In this document: in pieces, positions 1-9,050 of the stretch
Numbering within the stretch: the stretch's first letter is position 1
How the letters are laid out: each line of letters opens with the position of its first letter
Assembly: GCA_039105265.1 (NCBI GenBank)
Contig: JAPFFF010000008.1
Span: 2,604,001-2,668,000 of the forward strand
Reading direction: 5' to 3'
Source of the DNA: Tritrichomonas musculus
Taxonomy: Eukaryota; Parabasalia; Tritrichomonadida; Tritrichomonadidae
Length of the DNA stretch: 64,000 bases
Position numbers and translations under genes: made by a program
Notes under the pieces: model-generated
The model's database searches: none
Seen by the model: only the letters and a program-made list of their open reading frames with translations
What the model was told of the DNA's origin: nothing

Positions 1-900
1 ATACAATTTTGATCATTTCTAAATTTCCATTTGTCATTTTGAATTGAATGTGCGAGAGCTAATTTGTAATGTGTTTTTTTCTCTTCAAAAGTAGCATCAA
101 GTTTCAATGAGACATGAAACCAACGGAGTAAAGAAATTTCAATATCTCCCAAAACATTTGTTCTTCTTTTATTTCCGTTCAAAGCAAGCATTTTCATTTC
201 TTTCAAATGAACGTTTCCAAGCTTTAACTGTATGTGTAACATCAAGGCGTTCTTCAATGTTCCAACCGACGACATCATGAACCAATTTATATGCCTTTGA
301 ATCTTTGTCATGAATAAAATATTTTATTCTATTATCATCTTTGTTACGTGTAGCTAATGTTTTCAAAATTTCTGATTCTAATTGGTTGGATGACATCTCT
401 TCATTTCCTATTAAAGAAATTGTCTCAAAATCAATGAACTTTCTTAACTTTGTCGCCCAGAAGGCACCAAAACAATGCTTAGCATGTCTCCTTTGTGACC
501 ACGAACCGTCAAAAGATACAGATTCGTCTTCTTCTATTAGCATATGATAATTGTTACAATTTTCTCTAGCAAATTCGATTAAAGCTTTACACAGTTTTTC
601 TTGTGCATTATAAAACTGATTTTTGGGCGGTGGTGGAAGATTAAGAAATATAATCAACCTCTGGAATTGAGAAAAACCTATTCCTTCGACCAAACATGCA
701 AACGCTGCTTGCTCTGGATCGATATCAACATATATTTTTGGTTCAATTGGTTCTGTTTGCGTTTCGACATCACATTTTTCAATAGATATGTCGTATTCAT
801 CGCCAATGTCATCATCTTGTAAAACATCTTTTTGAAAACTTCTTATTTTTTTCATTATCCTTCTTGGACTATGACTATAATAAGTTTTTTCCCTTATCAT
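1..900 (-). pseudogene. DDE transposase, Mutator-like (broken, runs off left edge)
   Basis: The frame opens at an ATG at 898-900 and reads leftward for 243 codons. A core with SFDGSWSQRRHAKHCFGAFW, then an HDKDSK segment and LDVTHTVKAW, resembles the DDE transposase core of Mutator-like elements: an aspartate in a DGSW context, and a later D..H. The frame stops at 169, but a neighbouring frame carries on with related-looking protein (NVLGDIEISLLRWFHVS) to the window edge. One frameshift near 165-185 therefore explains the stop. Family assignment is by motif only; a Kolobok- or MULE-type element is possible. Confidence 0.55.
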
Positions 901-961
901 CTAAAAAAAAAAATAAAAATTTAAAATTGAGAGGATTTGTAAACTATTTAAACTACAGCCT
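901..961. other. A-rich leader of the left transposase
   Basis: Sixty bases of A-rich DNA separate the transposase start from the 195-bp repeat. No separate element is visible. It may be the promoter or subterminal part of the transposon. Confidence 0.3.
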
Positions 962-1157
962 TAAAAATAAAAAGATAAAATAGTAAAATGTTTTTCAAAT
1001 TAAATAATATTATTTTTGATTCTTCATAAAATAAAAAAAATTTATTTGCATTCAAAAAGTTTCATTAATACTACAAATCAAAAAATCGTTATTTTATGAA
1101 AAAAGACGTTAAAAAGACGTTTATAGTATTTGTGATGTAAAAAAAATAAGGCCTATT
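962..1157. repeat. 195-bp interspersed repeat, unoccupied copy
   Basis: Bases 962-1070 recur almost unchanged at 4199-4307, and bases 1069-1157 recur at 32974-33062. In the second copy the two halves are split by the pogo-like transposon, with TA at both junctions (4306-4307 and 32974-32975). Here the halves are joined across a single TA at 1069-1070. This is therefore an uninterrupted paralogue of the target. The nature of the repeat is unknown; it lies just upstream of a transposase and could be part of that transposon family. Confidence 0.8.
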
Positions 1158-2451
1158 AATTATAAAAAAAAGTGAAAAAATGGCATGTAAAGAGATGACA
1201 AAAACGTTTGTTAGCAAACTGGAATCCTAGATATTTAAAAAACAGTGATTCTATCTTCTCAGAAAATACCAACTTTTTCAATTGTTTTATAAAAAATAAA
1301 CTACCTTTTTCATGATATAAAAAATAACTTTTTGATGGAATTGAATAATAAGAAATATTTTGAGAGAAATAATTCACTTATTTCTGAGACTTGAAAAAAT
1401 AAACTAAGTTTTTAAATTCTCGCGTTCGATAAGAAATTTTTTTGTAATATCTCAATTAATATATGATAAAAAATTAATTTTATTATAAATATGGCATTTA
1501 TATATTAATTAGTATATAGAAAGCTAAACAAATAATAAAAAATATTTTTAATTATTAAGATATTATAATTTTAAATTGAATGTTTAGAGAAAAATTAAAA
1601 ACAACGATTAAAAAGCTCAGAAAAAATATTTGTATGAAATTAAAGAACAATTCAAATGCTGAATATATCAATATTTCCTTATCTTACTTTCAAAATGCAT
1701 AAAATTTTCATTATTTATTATATATTTAAAATAAAACATTTATATAACCAAAAAAAGTATAATAAGACATTTTACATTATTTCCCAAAAACCGTTTGCTT
1801 AAGAATGGGCAGACACTTTTTGGGCAAATAAACCTTAGAAATTAAATGTAAACTACACAATTTTGGTCAATTTGGGCTTTGGGCAATGGGCACATAAACC
1901 ATAGAAAATTCTGAGAAAAATCGGTTATTGACCAAAGCACCGACATGTTTTGAATTTTTTTTATTAATTCAATTTTTTATAACTTTTTCAAAACTATATA
2001 TATTTAAACAATCAAATAATTAAATAAAAATATTATTAGCAATACTCAAAAAGTTTACAATTAATATCAAAAAAATTGATTTATTATAATGAATATTTTG
2101 CATGAGTTTATTCAATTTTGTATTTTAATAATTTCCCACTTACCCAAATATAAAAAGGCAATGGGTTGGGCTGCCCAAAGCCAAATTGCCCAAAACCGAC
2201 ATCCTTAGTAAATATGATTTTTTTAATTTAATCATATTTAAAATATAAAATACAATATATTCATTAAGCCTTGGTTTTTGTATTTACAATTGTATACAAC
2301 TTGTCCGTTTAAAAATTACAATTGTAATTACAATTGTAAATACGTTATTTTCTCGATATTAGTTTTTTATTTTTATCTTGATCTACAATTATTTTTTTAT
2401 ATTAAAAAAGTTTTAAAAGAGGCATATCAACCAAAAAAAAGCTCTCAAAAA
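1158..2451. other. AT-rich intergenic DNA with a possible small element
   Basis: There is no credible gene. A less AT-rich patch at about 1802-2206 is full of TGGGCA/TGCCCA motifs. It may be a short non-autonomous transposon: its ends read AGAATGGGCAG and, inverted, AGGATGTCGGT, and each abuts a TA. The end match is only partial, so this is a weak call. The rest is low-complexity A/T. Confidence 0.35.
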
Positions 2452-2459
2452 GTGAAAGT

Positions 2460-3025
2460 CAGGTATGCCTTTCGGGAGTCCCGGGCAAACTCGGATAATT
2501 AAACGGTCTTCCTCGAAATTATTCCTCGAACTTTTTTCGAGAAAAAGATTTTACTCTAACGTTTATTTTTTTTAGTTCACATTTTTTTACTCGGGTAAAT
2601 TTTCACTTTTTTACCCGAAAAACTCGAGTTTTAAATCAACAGAAAAATAATAAAAAAATAAGCTTTATTCATTTTCAAAATGAATCATTTTGCTGGAAAT
2701 AGTGGTTTATTATATGATTTTTTTAAATAAATGTTAGATATAGCTTTATAATCAATGACAAAAAATCTTTAATACTAAAATAAAGTATTCAAAAGAGTAA
2801 GAAAAATAATAAAAAAAATGAGAATTTTTTTTCGAACTTGAAACCTCGGGTATCCTCGAGATTTCCTCGGAAATTGAATACTTCGGGCAAATCGGGATCG
2901 AGGATGGCCGAGTAAAACGGTTATGTTACTCGTGTTTACTCGGGTAAACCGAGTACGGGAGTCTCCTCGATCCCGAAATTATTTTCGGGGAGACTACTCT
3001 TACCCGTCCTCGAAAAGCATACCTG
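2460..3025. mobile_element. hAT-type MITE, 566 bp
   Basis: The ends are inverted repeats: CAGGTATGCCTTTCG on the left and, inverted, CAGGTATGCTTTTCG on the right. Each end abuts an identical 8-bp direct repeat GTGAAAGT (2452-2459 and 3026-3033). A CAGG-type end with an 8-bp target duplication is the hAT superfamily signature. The interior is unusually rich in CTCGGG, TCCTCGA and ACTCGG motifs on both strands, as expected of subterminal transposase-binding repeats. No transposase frame is present, so it is non-autonomous. The perfect target duplication argues for a fairly recent insertion. Confidence 0.8.
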
Positions 3026-3033
3026 GTGAAAGT

Positions 3034-4198
3034 AGAAAATAAGATAAGTCCAATTATAAAAGATTAGTATAAAAAAGAAGAATGTATTTATGATCTTTGA
3101 TATCCAATTATTTAGTTTGTACAATAAAAATTAATAGTTTTTAGGTAAAAAACGTCAATTTTGATTTTTCATTTTATCCACTCTATAGAAATATAAGATC
3201 CAAGATTCTTTACATTTATAACTTAATAATATTAACAAATTACTAATGGTTTTTATGATTACTCTATACATTCTTTAAATATCTAAACATAAAACGTCTT
3301 ATTTTCAAATAGTTGTGATACTAATCATATTTCATTTTTTAATCAAAATAAAACTGCCATTTTAATAATTATATATATATTTTCTTTTATACGTTTCAAT
3401 ATACACTAGTATTATACATTCAATTCAATTGATAGTTCATTGAAAAAATATAATATAATTAGTGCTCAAAATATGATTTTTAGAGGATTTATAGAACTTA
3501 TGATAAATTTATTTCATTTTACTTTAAAATTATATAAAAAAAATTTTGAAATAAATCATTTTTTATTTTTACCGATCGAACTTTTTCAAATGATTATATT
3601 TTAAATAAATATTTGAGAATATTAGAGCAGAAATTTATTTTGTTGATTAATAAAAATTATATACTTCTTTATTATAAATCAAATAATGATTTTACCTACT
3701 TTGTAAAATCAAAATAAAATATTTTAAAATATTTGTTTTAAATTTTTTGTGACATGCAAATATAATTACTTTTATAAATTTATAATTAATATCTAAGTAT
3801 ATTTATATCATAAAATAAATTTTTGATAATTCAATTTCCAAGTTATAAATAAAACTTATTTATTCTTCTCAAATTGAAAGAATATTCAATTAACACTCTC
3901 TCAAATTGAAAAGCTATTCAATAAAAATACTCTCAAATTGAAATGGTATTCAATCATGATCTTATCAAAAATGAAAGAGAATTCATTTTTCAATATATCA
4001 AATTTGAATATATTTACTTTTTGAATTGAAGATATTGAGTTAAAAATGATGATTTGAATGAAAACTAAAAACTGTATAGAAGTTTTCGTTTGCTCAAGAG
4101 GAAAAGTTTTAATATACATCATTTAAATCTTATATTATCATTTTCAAAAAAATTTATCGAGTAGAATTTTGGTTGACATGCCTCTGTTTTAAATAATT
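3034..4198. other. AT-rich intergenic DNA with a 32-bp tandem repeat
   Basis: No gene is recognised. The only clear structure is at about 3867-3955, where CTCAAATTGAAA followed by ATTCAAT recurs three times at a spacing of about 32 bp. The rest is A/T low complexity. Confidence 0.5.
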
Positions 4199-4307
4199 TA
4201 AAAATAAAAAGATAAAATAGTAAAATGTTTTTCAAATTAAATAATATTATTTTTGATTCTTCATAAAATAAAAAAAATTTATTCGCATTCAAAAAGTTTC
4301 ATTAGTA
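4199..4307. repeat. 195-bp repeat, left half, split by the pogo-like element
   Basis: Nearly identical to 962-1070. It ends in GTTTCATTAGTA, where TA (4306-4307) is the target-site duplication of the pogo-like transposon. The right half resumes at 32974. Confidence 0.85.
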
Positions 4308-5013
4308 CCGTTAGTAAATTTATCTCATAGTCTTCTCAATTAACCTCATCTACTTATGAATTTTTTAAATAAACTCTATATTTGAATTAAAATTATCAAA
4401 TTTTTTCTGAAAAAGAACAAAAATATTAAATTTAGTTAAAATAATGGTCTACCATTTCTCATAGCTAGATAATTACAAAAAACAAAAGCAATACGAAAGC
4501 AAACGCCTGCTTTTTTCCAATCAGATTTGAAATATTTTCCAATCTGATTTGAATTTGGATAAAAATTTCTACAAATAAGAGATTTCACAATAGACGCAGC
4601 CATAATTACTAACAAATATACCAGTGCATTAGGTTATTTATTCTTTCATATGTGATTTTATTTTTTTTTTTTTTTTTTTTCAACAAATATGTAGATAAAG
4701 CTAACATTAAGTTTTAAGCCTTGATAATATAAATTATATCTTTTAAAAAGATATAATATGTAGATTTATACACTCTAAATGTTAAATGATGAAAACAAAA
4801 AGAAAAAATTTATTGATTTACTTGATTATTTATTAAATGTTTAATAAAATAATAAAAAGGTTTTATTCGCATATAAAATAGTGCTTTTTGTTTTGTTTTA
4901 TTTTGTTTTATATAAATTGATATCATTTGCATTTTATTCTAAAAAAAAAAAGGAAATATAAGTAAAAATAGCAATCAGTAGATGCAACTGTTTATTAATT
5001 TAATGTTTTTTGT

Positions 5014-5351
5014 CTAGTAAAGAACTCGAGAATAATTATTTGGTCCAATCTTTACAAACAAAGGCGGCAAATCCATGAGCGCAAAACCTTCCTTATCAAA
5101 TTTAGATATATTTGTAAATATCGAATCAGTATAATGAAAAGGAGGCAATTGATTTATATTGTTAAAGTGAGTTTTTTCGATTTTATTATACATTTGTATG
5201 ATAATGTCATTGCTAGTAATGCATTGGCATCCAAACTGATTCACTTGTCTCCTTCTATTGTCAACAGGTAAAATAGTTTTATTGCATAAGTCATTTGTGT
5301 AACTTTTTAAAGGGTCGTAAGGATTTGCTAATCCAGGCTTTTTAAAGCCTT
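5014..5351 (-). pseudogene. pogo-like transposase, C-terminal part
   Basis: The leftward frame from the Polinton edge reads GFKKPGLANPYDPLKSYTND and runs to a stop at 5014. This resembles the end of pogo/Tigger transposases, where an AF.KAGI.PF.P-type motif follows the catalytic core. It is in frame with the coding sequence that ends at the far edge of the Polinton (31535) once a single copy of the target duplication is counted. An open stretch that looks like a separate 76-codon gene here is only this tail. Confidence 0.75.
5346..5351. repeat. Polinton target-site duplication, left copy (AGCCTT)
   Basis: AGCCTT immediately precedes the element end AGTAGTGATGATAG. The same six bases follow the other end at 31529-31534. 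Six-base duplications and 5'-AG ends are typical of Maverick/Polinton integration. Confidence 0.9.
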
Positions 5352-5733
5352 AGTAGTGATGATAGTTCCGCATGGGGACCAGATAAATTTCAAATATAAC
5401 AGCCACATCTAACCTAATTTTGATATTCACATAACCATTTAAAATTAAGCTCCAGACCTTGGCAACCTTTGGTTGACTCAATCTTCGATTGCGAATTTTT
5501 GCTGAAATGTCATAGTCCAAATCAAAGGAATCTATGGTCTTTTAAAGGAAATTGTATGTGCCAGGTATCCCCTCCATATTCCATCCATATCCCCATATTC
5601 CCATGCGGAACATCCAGTATGAAGTATGAAGTATGAAGTATGAAGTATGAAGTATGAATATACATTCTATACATTCTATACATTCTATACATTCTATACA
5701 TTCTATACATTCTATCCATGCTCACTACTAAGG
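5352..5733. repeat. Outer TIR segment bounded by inverted AGTAGTGA
   Basis: The element end AGTAGTGA recurs inverted at about 5726-5733 (TCACTACTAAGG). Including the flanking bases, CCTTAGTAGTGA is matched over 12 bases. The same holds in the right arm near 31161-31170. The segment has no gene. It could mark an alternative end or a binding site repeated in the arm. Confidence 0.55.
5618..5716. repeat. Minisatellites TATGAAG (x5) and ATACATTCT (x6)
   Basis: A 7-bp unit TATGAAG is repeated five times from 5618, followed directly by a 9-bp unit ATACATTCT repeated six times to about 5713. The right arm has six and four copies respectively. These encode nothing convincing; open frames across them are compositional. 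Confidence 0.85.
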
Positions 5734-5761
5734 TATCCTGAGGGTTATCCTGAAGGGGTAT

Positions 5762-7392
5762 TACCAACCACCTACCAACCACCTACCAACCACCTACCAA
5801 CTACTACCTCAATTTGGCAAAGGGGTATCCAAGAGGGGCCTCTCAAAATCCATTTTAGGTAATTTCCATTCGGCTTCACCTCAAGATAAATTGACGATCC
5901 CAAAAATAATGCTATTCTCGAATTAATTTAATTTTTTATCCATTTAGAAAATGAGCGTTGTCCCAACTAACTCCCAAATAGTTTCATATGAAGGTACTTT
6001 CTGTAAGGAATTGGAGATTCGTATGAACAAAATCTTGAAGAAATCCCAACGTGATCATGATCGCGAGTCAGCTCTCAAGTGCTATATACATAAGGAGCTC
6101 CCGCTTAATGAGTACGATGAATGGATCCAAGAAATGAATACCAAAATTGATAGTTATACAAACATTGAATCTCCTGAGAGAGCCCTGCTGATGAAGGAGT
6201 TATCATATGTCAACCGAGATCGCGAACGTCTAATGAAATTTCAAGATGAGCTCGATAAGAAACGCAAAACTTTGATTTACAGTTATACGCACCCCATTGA
6301 TTATGCCGTTGACATCATCACAAAGGATATCAATATATTCAACCAGAATTTGCTCAGTTGTATATTCGAATCGTTTGTCAATAAGGTCAAATCATTATGT
6401 CCCAAGGACAAATCATATGAGGGTACCATTAAATCCGTATACTATGATAGAACCTCTACCAAGGTCATAAACCTATTCAATTCATTATCACAAAGATTAA
6501 TATCTAGCTTCACCAAGCTACTCACTGAAGTTGCTTCAAATGAATATTTCGCAAATGATATACATAAATATGATTCCCTCGTGAAATTACGTGAGGAGAT
6601 CAGTAATGCTTGTTATAATCTATACCTTGGAACAATCATTGATGCAATCGATAATAAACTTAACCAATATCCCCCAACTGAAATGTCATCTAGTGAACTC
6701 GTTATCAGTTACTCGCGAGTTCTCATGATGAATATCAATGACTTTATCTTACACGATTTATCCAAAATCATCGATAGGGAGATCAAGGATTGCATTGCAA
6801 AAATAAGTGAAAATGAGTTAGTACGCAGTTCGCTATCGCTCGGTAATGGAATTGCTTCCTGCTTTAATTATATCCACATTAAGGAATCCAAACAGAGTTT
6901 GACTGAGAAACCTCGAACTGCACCCATTGTTGAAGAACCTGAGATAGCTGAGGTATCTGCCAAGGAATCAAATACTGAACCCCAGCATACACCCATTATA
7001 GCTGAAGTATGTGAGATTGCTCAGGAGAAGACCTTGGACAATTTCATAAAGGGTCTCCCAAATGATAAGATATGTATAGTAGAATTAACTCAAAAATATA
7101 ATGAGTACTTCGACACTAATATAAACCCTCGCAGATTAGGTGTGATACTCTCAAAATCGGGCAACTTGAATAAGACCATTACATGGAAGGGCAATAAGAA
7201 GATTATCTATTATAGCAAGGCTTGAGAAGATTTATTTTTGCATTTATGCATTTATGCATTCGCAATTCGAATTTTAAGGATTTACTCAAATTGAATTTTA
7301 TGAACACCTCTTGGATACCCCCTTTGCCAAATTGAGGTAGTAGTTGGTAGGTGGTTGGTAGGTGGTTGGTAGGTGGTTGGTAGGTGGTTGGT
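5762..7392. repeat. Gene cassette with its own inverted flanks (left arm)
   Basis: About 75 bp at 5762-5838 (ACCAACCACCTACC array, then CTACCTCAATTTGGCAAAGG and TATCCAAGAGG) recur in reverse complement at about 7312-7392. They enclose the 424-codon gene. The flank includes an 11-bp TACCAACCACC array in three or more copies. The cassette is about 1.63 kb and is repeated, mirrored, in the right arm. Confidence 0.8.
5951..7225 (+). CDS. TIR-encoded 424-aa protein, possible DNA-binding tail (left copy)
   Basis: The frame opens at an ATG about 18 bases after a TTTTTTATCC stretch and lies wholly within the terminal repeat, so a second identical copy exists at 29666-30940. The N-terminal 300 residues are charged and helical. 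A low-complexity Pro/Glu-rich hinge follows at about 305-345. The last 65 residues (LDNFIKGLPNDKICIVELTQ..., RRLGVILSKSG) resemble a small winged-helix domain like those ending D5-type primases and some phage replication proteins. That comparison is a pattern impression. It could act on the element ends, but no function is shown. Confidence 0.7.
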   Translation: MSVVPTNSQIVSYEGTFCKELEIRMNKILKKSQRDHDRESALKCYIHKELPLNEYDEWIQEMNTKIDSYTNIESPERALLMKELSYVNRDRERLMKFQDELDKKRKTLIYSYTHPIDYAVDIITKDINIFNQNLLSCIFESFVNKVKSLCPKDKSYEGTIKSVYYDRTSTKVINLFNSLSQRLISSFTKLLTEVASNEYFANDIHKYDSLVKLREEISNACYNLYLGTIIDAIDNKLNQYPPTEMSSSELVISYSRVLMMNINDFILHDLSKIIDREIKDCIAKISENELVRSSLSLGNGIASCFNYIHIKESKQSLTEKPRTAPIVEEPEIAEVSAKESNTEPQHTPIIAEVCEIAQEKTLDNFIKGLPNDKICIVELTQKYNEYFDTNINPRRLGVILSKSGNLNKTITWKGNKKIIYYSKA

Positions 7393-7435
7393 TATCCATT
7401 TTTAAATTTGAATATTGATTTTTTATCAACACCAA
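7226..7435. promoter_or_regulatory. Inner TIR leader with TATTTTTGCA box and ATGCATTT repeats
   Basis: Just after the 424-codon gene comes TTTATTTTTGCA followed by three ATTTATGC-like units (7230-7262). The inverted cassette flank follows. The same box precedes many start codons in this element, so it may promote the inward gene at 7436. Its mirror lies at about 29628-29663. Confidence 0.4.
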
Positions 7436-7915
7436 ATGGAATCCACCCCAAACAATTTCACTGTCTACGAATACATCAACACATTGATTTCCCTATTGCC
7501 AAAGCCTGATGGATTTGCAAAATGTAATTTCGCAATATTATGTGACAAGTTCCCATTCAATTTGAAGAACTCGCTGTACCTCGCAAAGGTCCTATACGTA
7601 TCACTCCAGAATGATACTGAAACCATTAGATTCTACCCTAACAAGCTCAAGGAGATGAACCTTGAATACGTCAAATTGACATCCAATAGTAGACGCAAAT
7701 TGAGTGCCAACATGCACGAGTTCTTCGTAAATGGGGATACCGAAAAACACGAATTCAAGGAATGTCCGTATTACAACTACTCGATTGAGAGAACCAATAT
7801 AAATACCAAGGACCTCATTGTAAAACTTCGTGAAAAATACAATATTGCAGAACCTGATGTATTCATCGGCAAGCATCAGGATTTGGTATTGGATGCTGAC
7901 CCAGATTTTGCCTAA
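7436..7915 (+). CDS. Polinton protein of unknown function, 159 aa
   Basis: Start chosen at ATG 7436 (ACCAAATGG); an earlier TTG lies in frame but is not a usual eukaryotic start. The protein is soluble and mixed alpha/beta in look, with an acidic end (DLVLDADPDFA). It reads toward the packaging ATPase on the other strand and ends almost on it, with stop codons about 3 bases apart. I do not recognise a family. Confidence 0.65.
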   Translation: MESTPNNFTVYEYINTLISLLPKPDGFAKCNFAILCDKFPFNLKNSLYLAKVLYVSLQNDTETIRFYPNKLKEMNLEYVKLTSNSRRKLSANMHEFFVNGDTEKHEFKECPYYNYSIERTNINTKDLIVKLREKYNIAEPDVFIGKHQDLVLDADPDFA

Positions 7916-8871
7916 ACCTTTGAGTACACCACTTGCATATCATGTTCAACTGTGTTCACCAATATGAAATCATGTCCAGATAATGTCCTATATTTTTGCC
8001 ACAACTCTTCAAATTCGCAAGGTATGCTCACCTGCTGATATATGTAATTGAGTTTCTGTCGTGAGAACCCATTGAATATGAAGAATGATGTACAATTATT
8101 TTTGTAATCAGTTGGCACACCCTTGAAGAACTGGATGTTGATGTAAACGATTGAATTCTTATGACGCAACTGGGTGATATAGTTTGTGAAGTATGCTGAT
8201 TTCAACAGCTTGCTCTTAATGAAGTCCTCGCACAGGATTATGGTGTTGAGTGGTACATTGGGTTTCCCTAGTTTGCTGATATGGAGGAACTCAAACATCT
8301 GCTGCAGCTTGGACTCGTCGAGAGTAACCTTCCCAACTGAGCTATATTTGTTGTACAACTCCTTCCATAAATCGAGTTCCTTCAAATACCGTTCAGCATT
8401 ACTATCAGCGACGACCTCAATGGGCAGGTTGATGAGCTCGCGTTGAGATTCAAATGTGGAATCATTTATAATACCATTCTTACTCACATACACAATCATA
8501 TGAAACGGATTCTGCGAATCCTCAGGGGTTCCCCCAAAGTTTCCATTATTGAGTCTACTCATTTGAATGATATCGCGAATTACTGTATGGCTCTTGCCTT
8601 TGCCTTGTGATGCCACCAGTATGTTCAAAGTATTGTACCACGCATAGATCCCATTAGCGATTGGCCTTATGGATGCATTCGTGATTTTATCCCTATTCTT
8701 GGAATAGGCCTCACTCATAGCCGCATCTACATCGAATCTCTGGGAAACCGGTTGCTGCTTCTGGTACCTATCGAATGTATCAAAATCAATTGGATCTTCA
8801 CTGGAACTGTCTGATAATTCAATAGACGTATAGTCAAAAAGAGTTGGTTGTAGGCGCTTGTAATATAACAT
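7912..8871 (-). CDS. Packaging ATPase (FtsK/HerA, A32-like)
   Basis: A Walker A motif (ASQGKGKSHT, about residues 82-91) and a Walker B-like strand (NTIILCEDF, about 208-216) mark a P-loop ATPase. Its length and setting suit the A32-like genome-packaging ATPase found in Polintons and related viruses, which drives DNA into the capsid. It is preceded by TTATTTTTGATTAA directly before the ATG. It lies next to the capsid genes, as in the family generally. Confidence 0.85.
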   Translation of the reverse strand: MLYYKRLQPTLFDYTSIELSDSSSEDPIDFDTFDRYQKQQPVSQRFDVDAAMSEAYSKNRDKITNASIRPIANGIYAWYNTLNILVASQGKGKSHTVIRDIIQMSRLNNGNFGGTPEDSQNPFHMIVYVSKNGIINDSTFESQRELINLPIEVVADSNAERYLKELDLWKELYNKYSSVGKVTLDESKLQQMFEFLHISKLGKPNVPLNTIILCEDFIKSKLLKSAYFTNYITQLRHKNSIVYINIQFFKGVPTDYKNNCTSFFIFNGFSRQKLNYIYQQVSIPCEFEELWQKYRTLSGHDFILVNTVEHDMQVVYSKV

Positions 8872-8890
8872 TTAATCAAAAATAAAGCTT

Positions 8891-9040
8891 TTACGCATAT
8901 AGTGTGCGCCTCAGCTCATCAGTCAGCTCAGGTGGTTCATCTTCAGCTGTAAGCGATACTAGCAATAGCAGTTCAACTACATTGGTCACCAATATCAATC
9001 CCAATAGTATATTCATGATGATTTCGCTAGCGGTGGCCAT
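8891..9040 (-). CDS. Small single-pass membrane protein, 49 aa
   Basis: An ATG at 9038-9040 opens a 49-codon frame ending at 8891. Residues 9-29 (MNILLGLILVTNVVELLLLV) form one strongly hydrophobic segment, with an acidic tail (EDEPPELTDE). A TTTGCATAA leader sits directly before the ATG, like the element's other genes. The frame fills the gap between the ATPase and the next gene tightly. Small membrane proteins are common in such elements; family unknown. Confidence 0.6.
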   Translation of the reverse strand: MATASEIIMNILLGLILVTNVVELLLLVSLTAEDEPPELTDELRRTLYA

Positions 9041-9050
9041 TTATGCAAAT

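Larger units (their letters stand above)
5352..7392. repeat. Polinton terminal inverted repeat, left arm (2041 bp)
   Basis: This matches 29521-31528 in reverse complement. The length difference of 33 bp is fully explained by three short tandem arrays whose copy number differs. Outside the arrays I see no net insertion or deletion, and the enclosed gene encodes the same protein in both arms. The outer 599 bp (5352-5950) hold no gene, only the arrays and the AGTAGTGA-bounded segment. Confidence 0.93.

Noticed and set aside
1802-2206. Definite transposon
   Set aside because: The inverted-end match is only partial and the TA flanks are uninformative in AT-rich DNA; kept as a low-confidence note.
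3867-3955. Centromeric or satellite array
   Set aside because: Only three 32-bp units; too short for a satellite.
5014-5244. Independent 76-codon gene
   Set aside because: It starts with GTG and is the in-frame tail of the pogo-like transposase interrupted by the Polinton.
5522-5862. Open frames of MYRMYRMYR and YTFYTFYTF type in the terminal repeats
   Set aside because: They are translations of the 7- and 9-bp minisatellites, and their length changes between arms with copy number.
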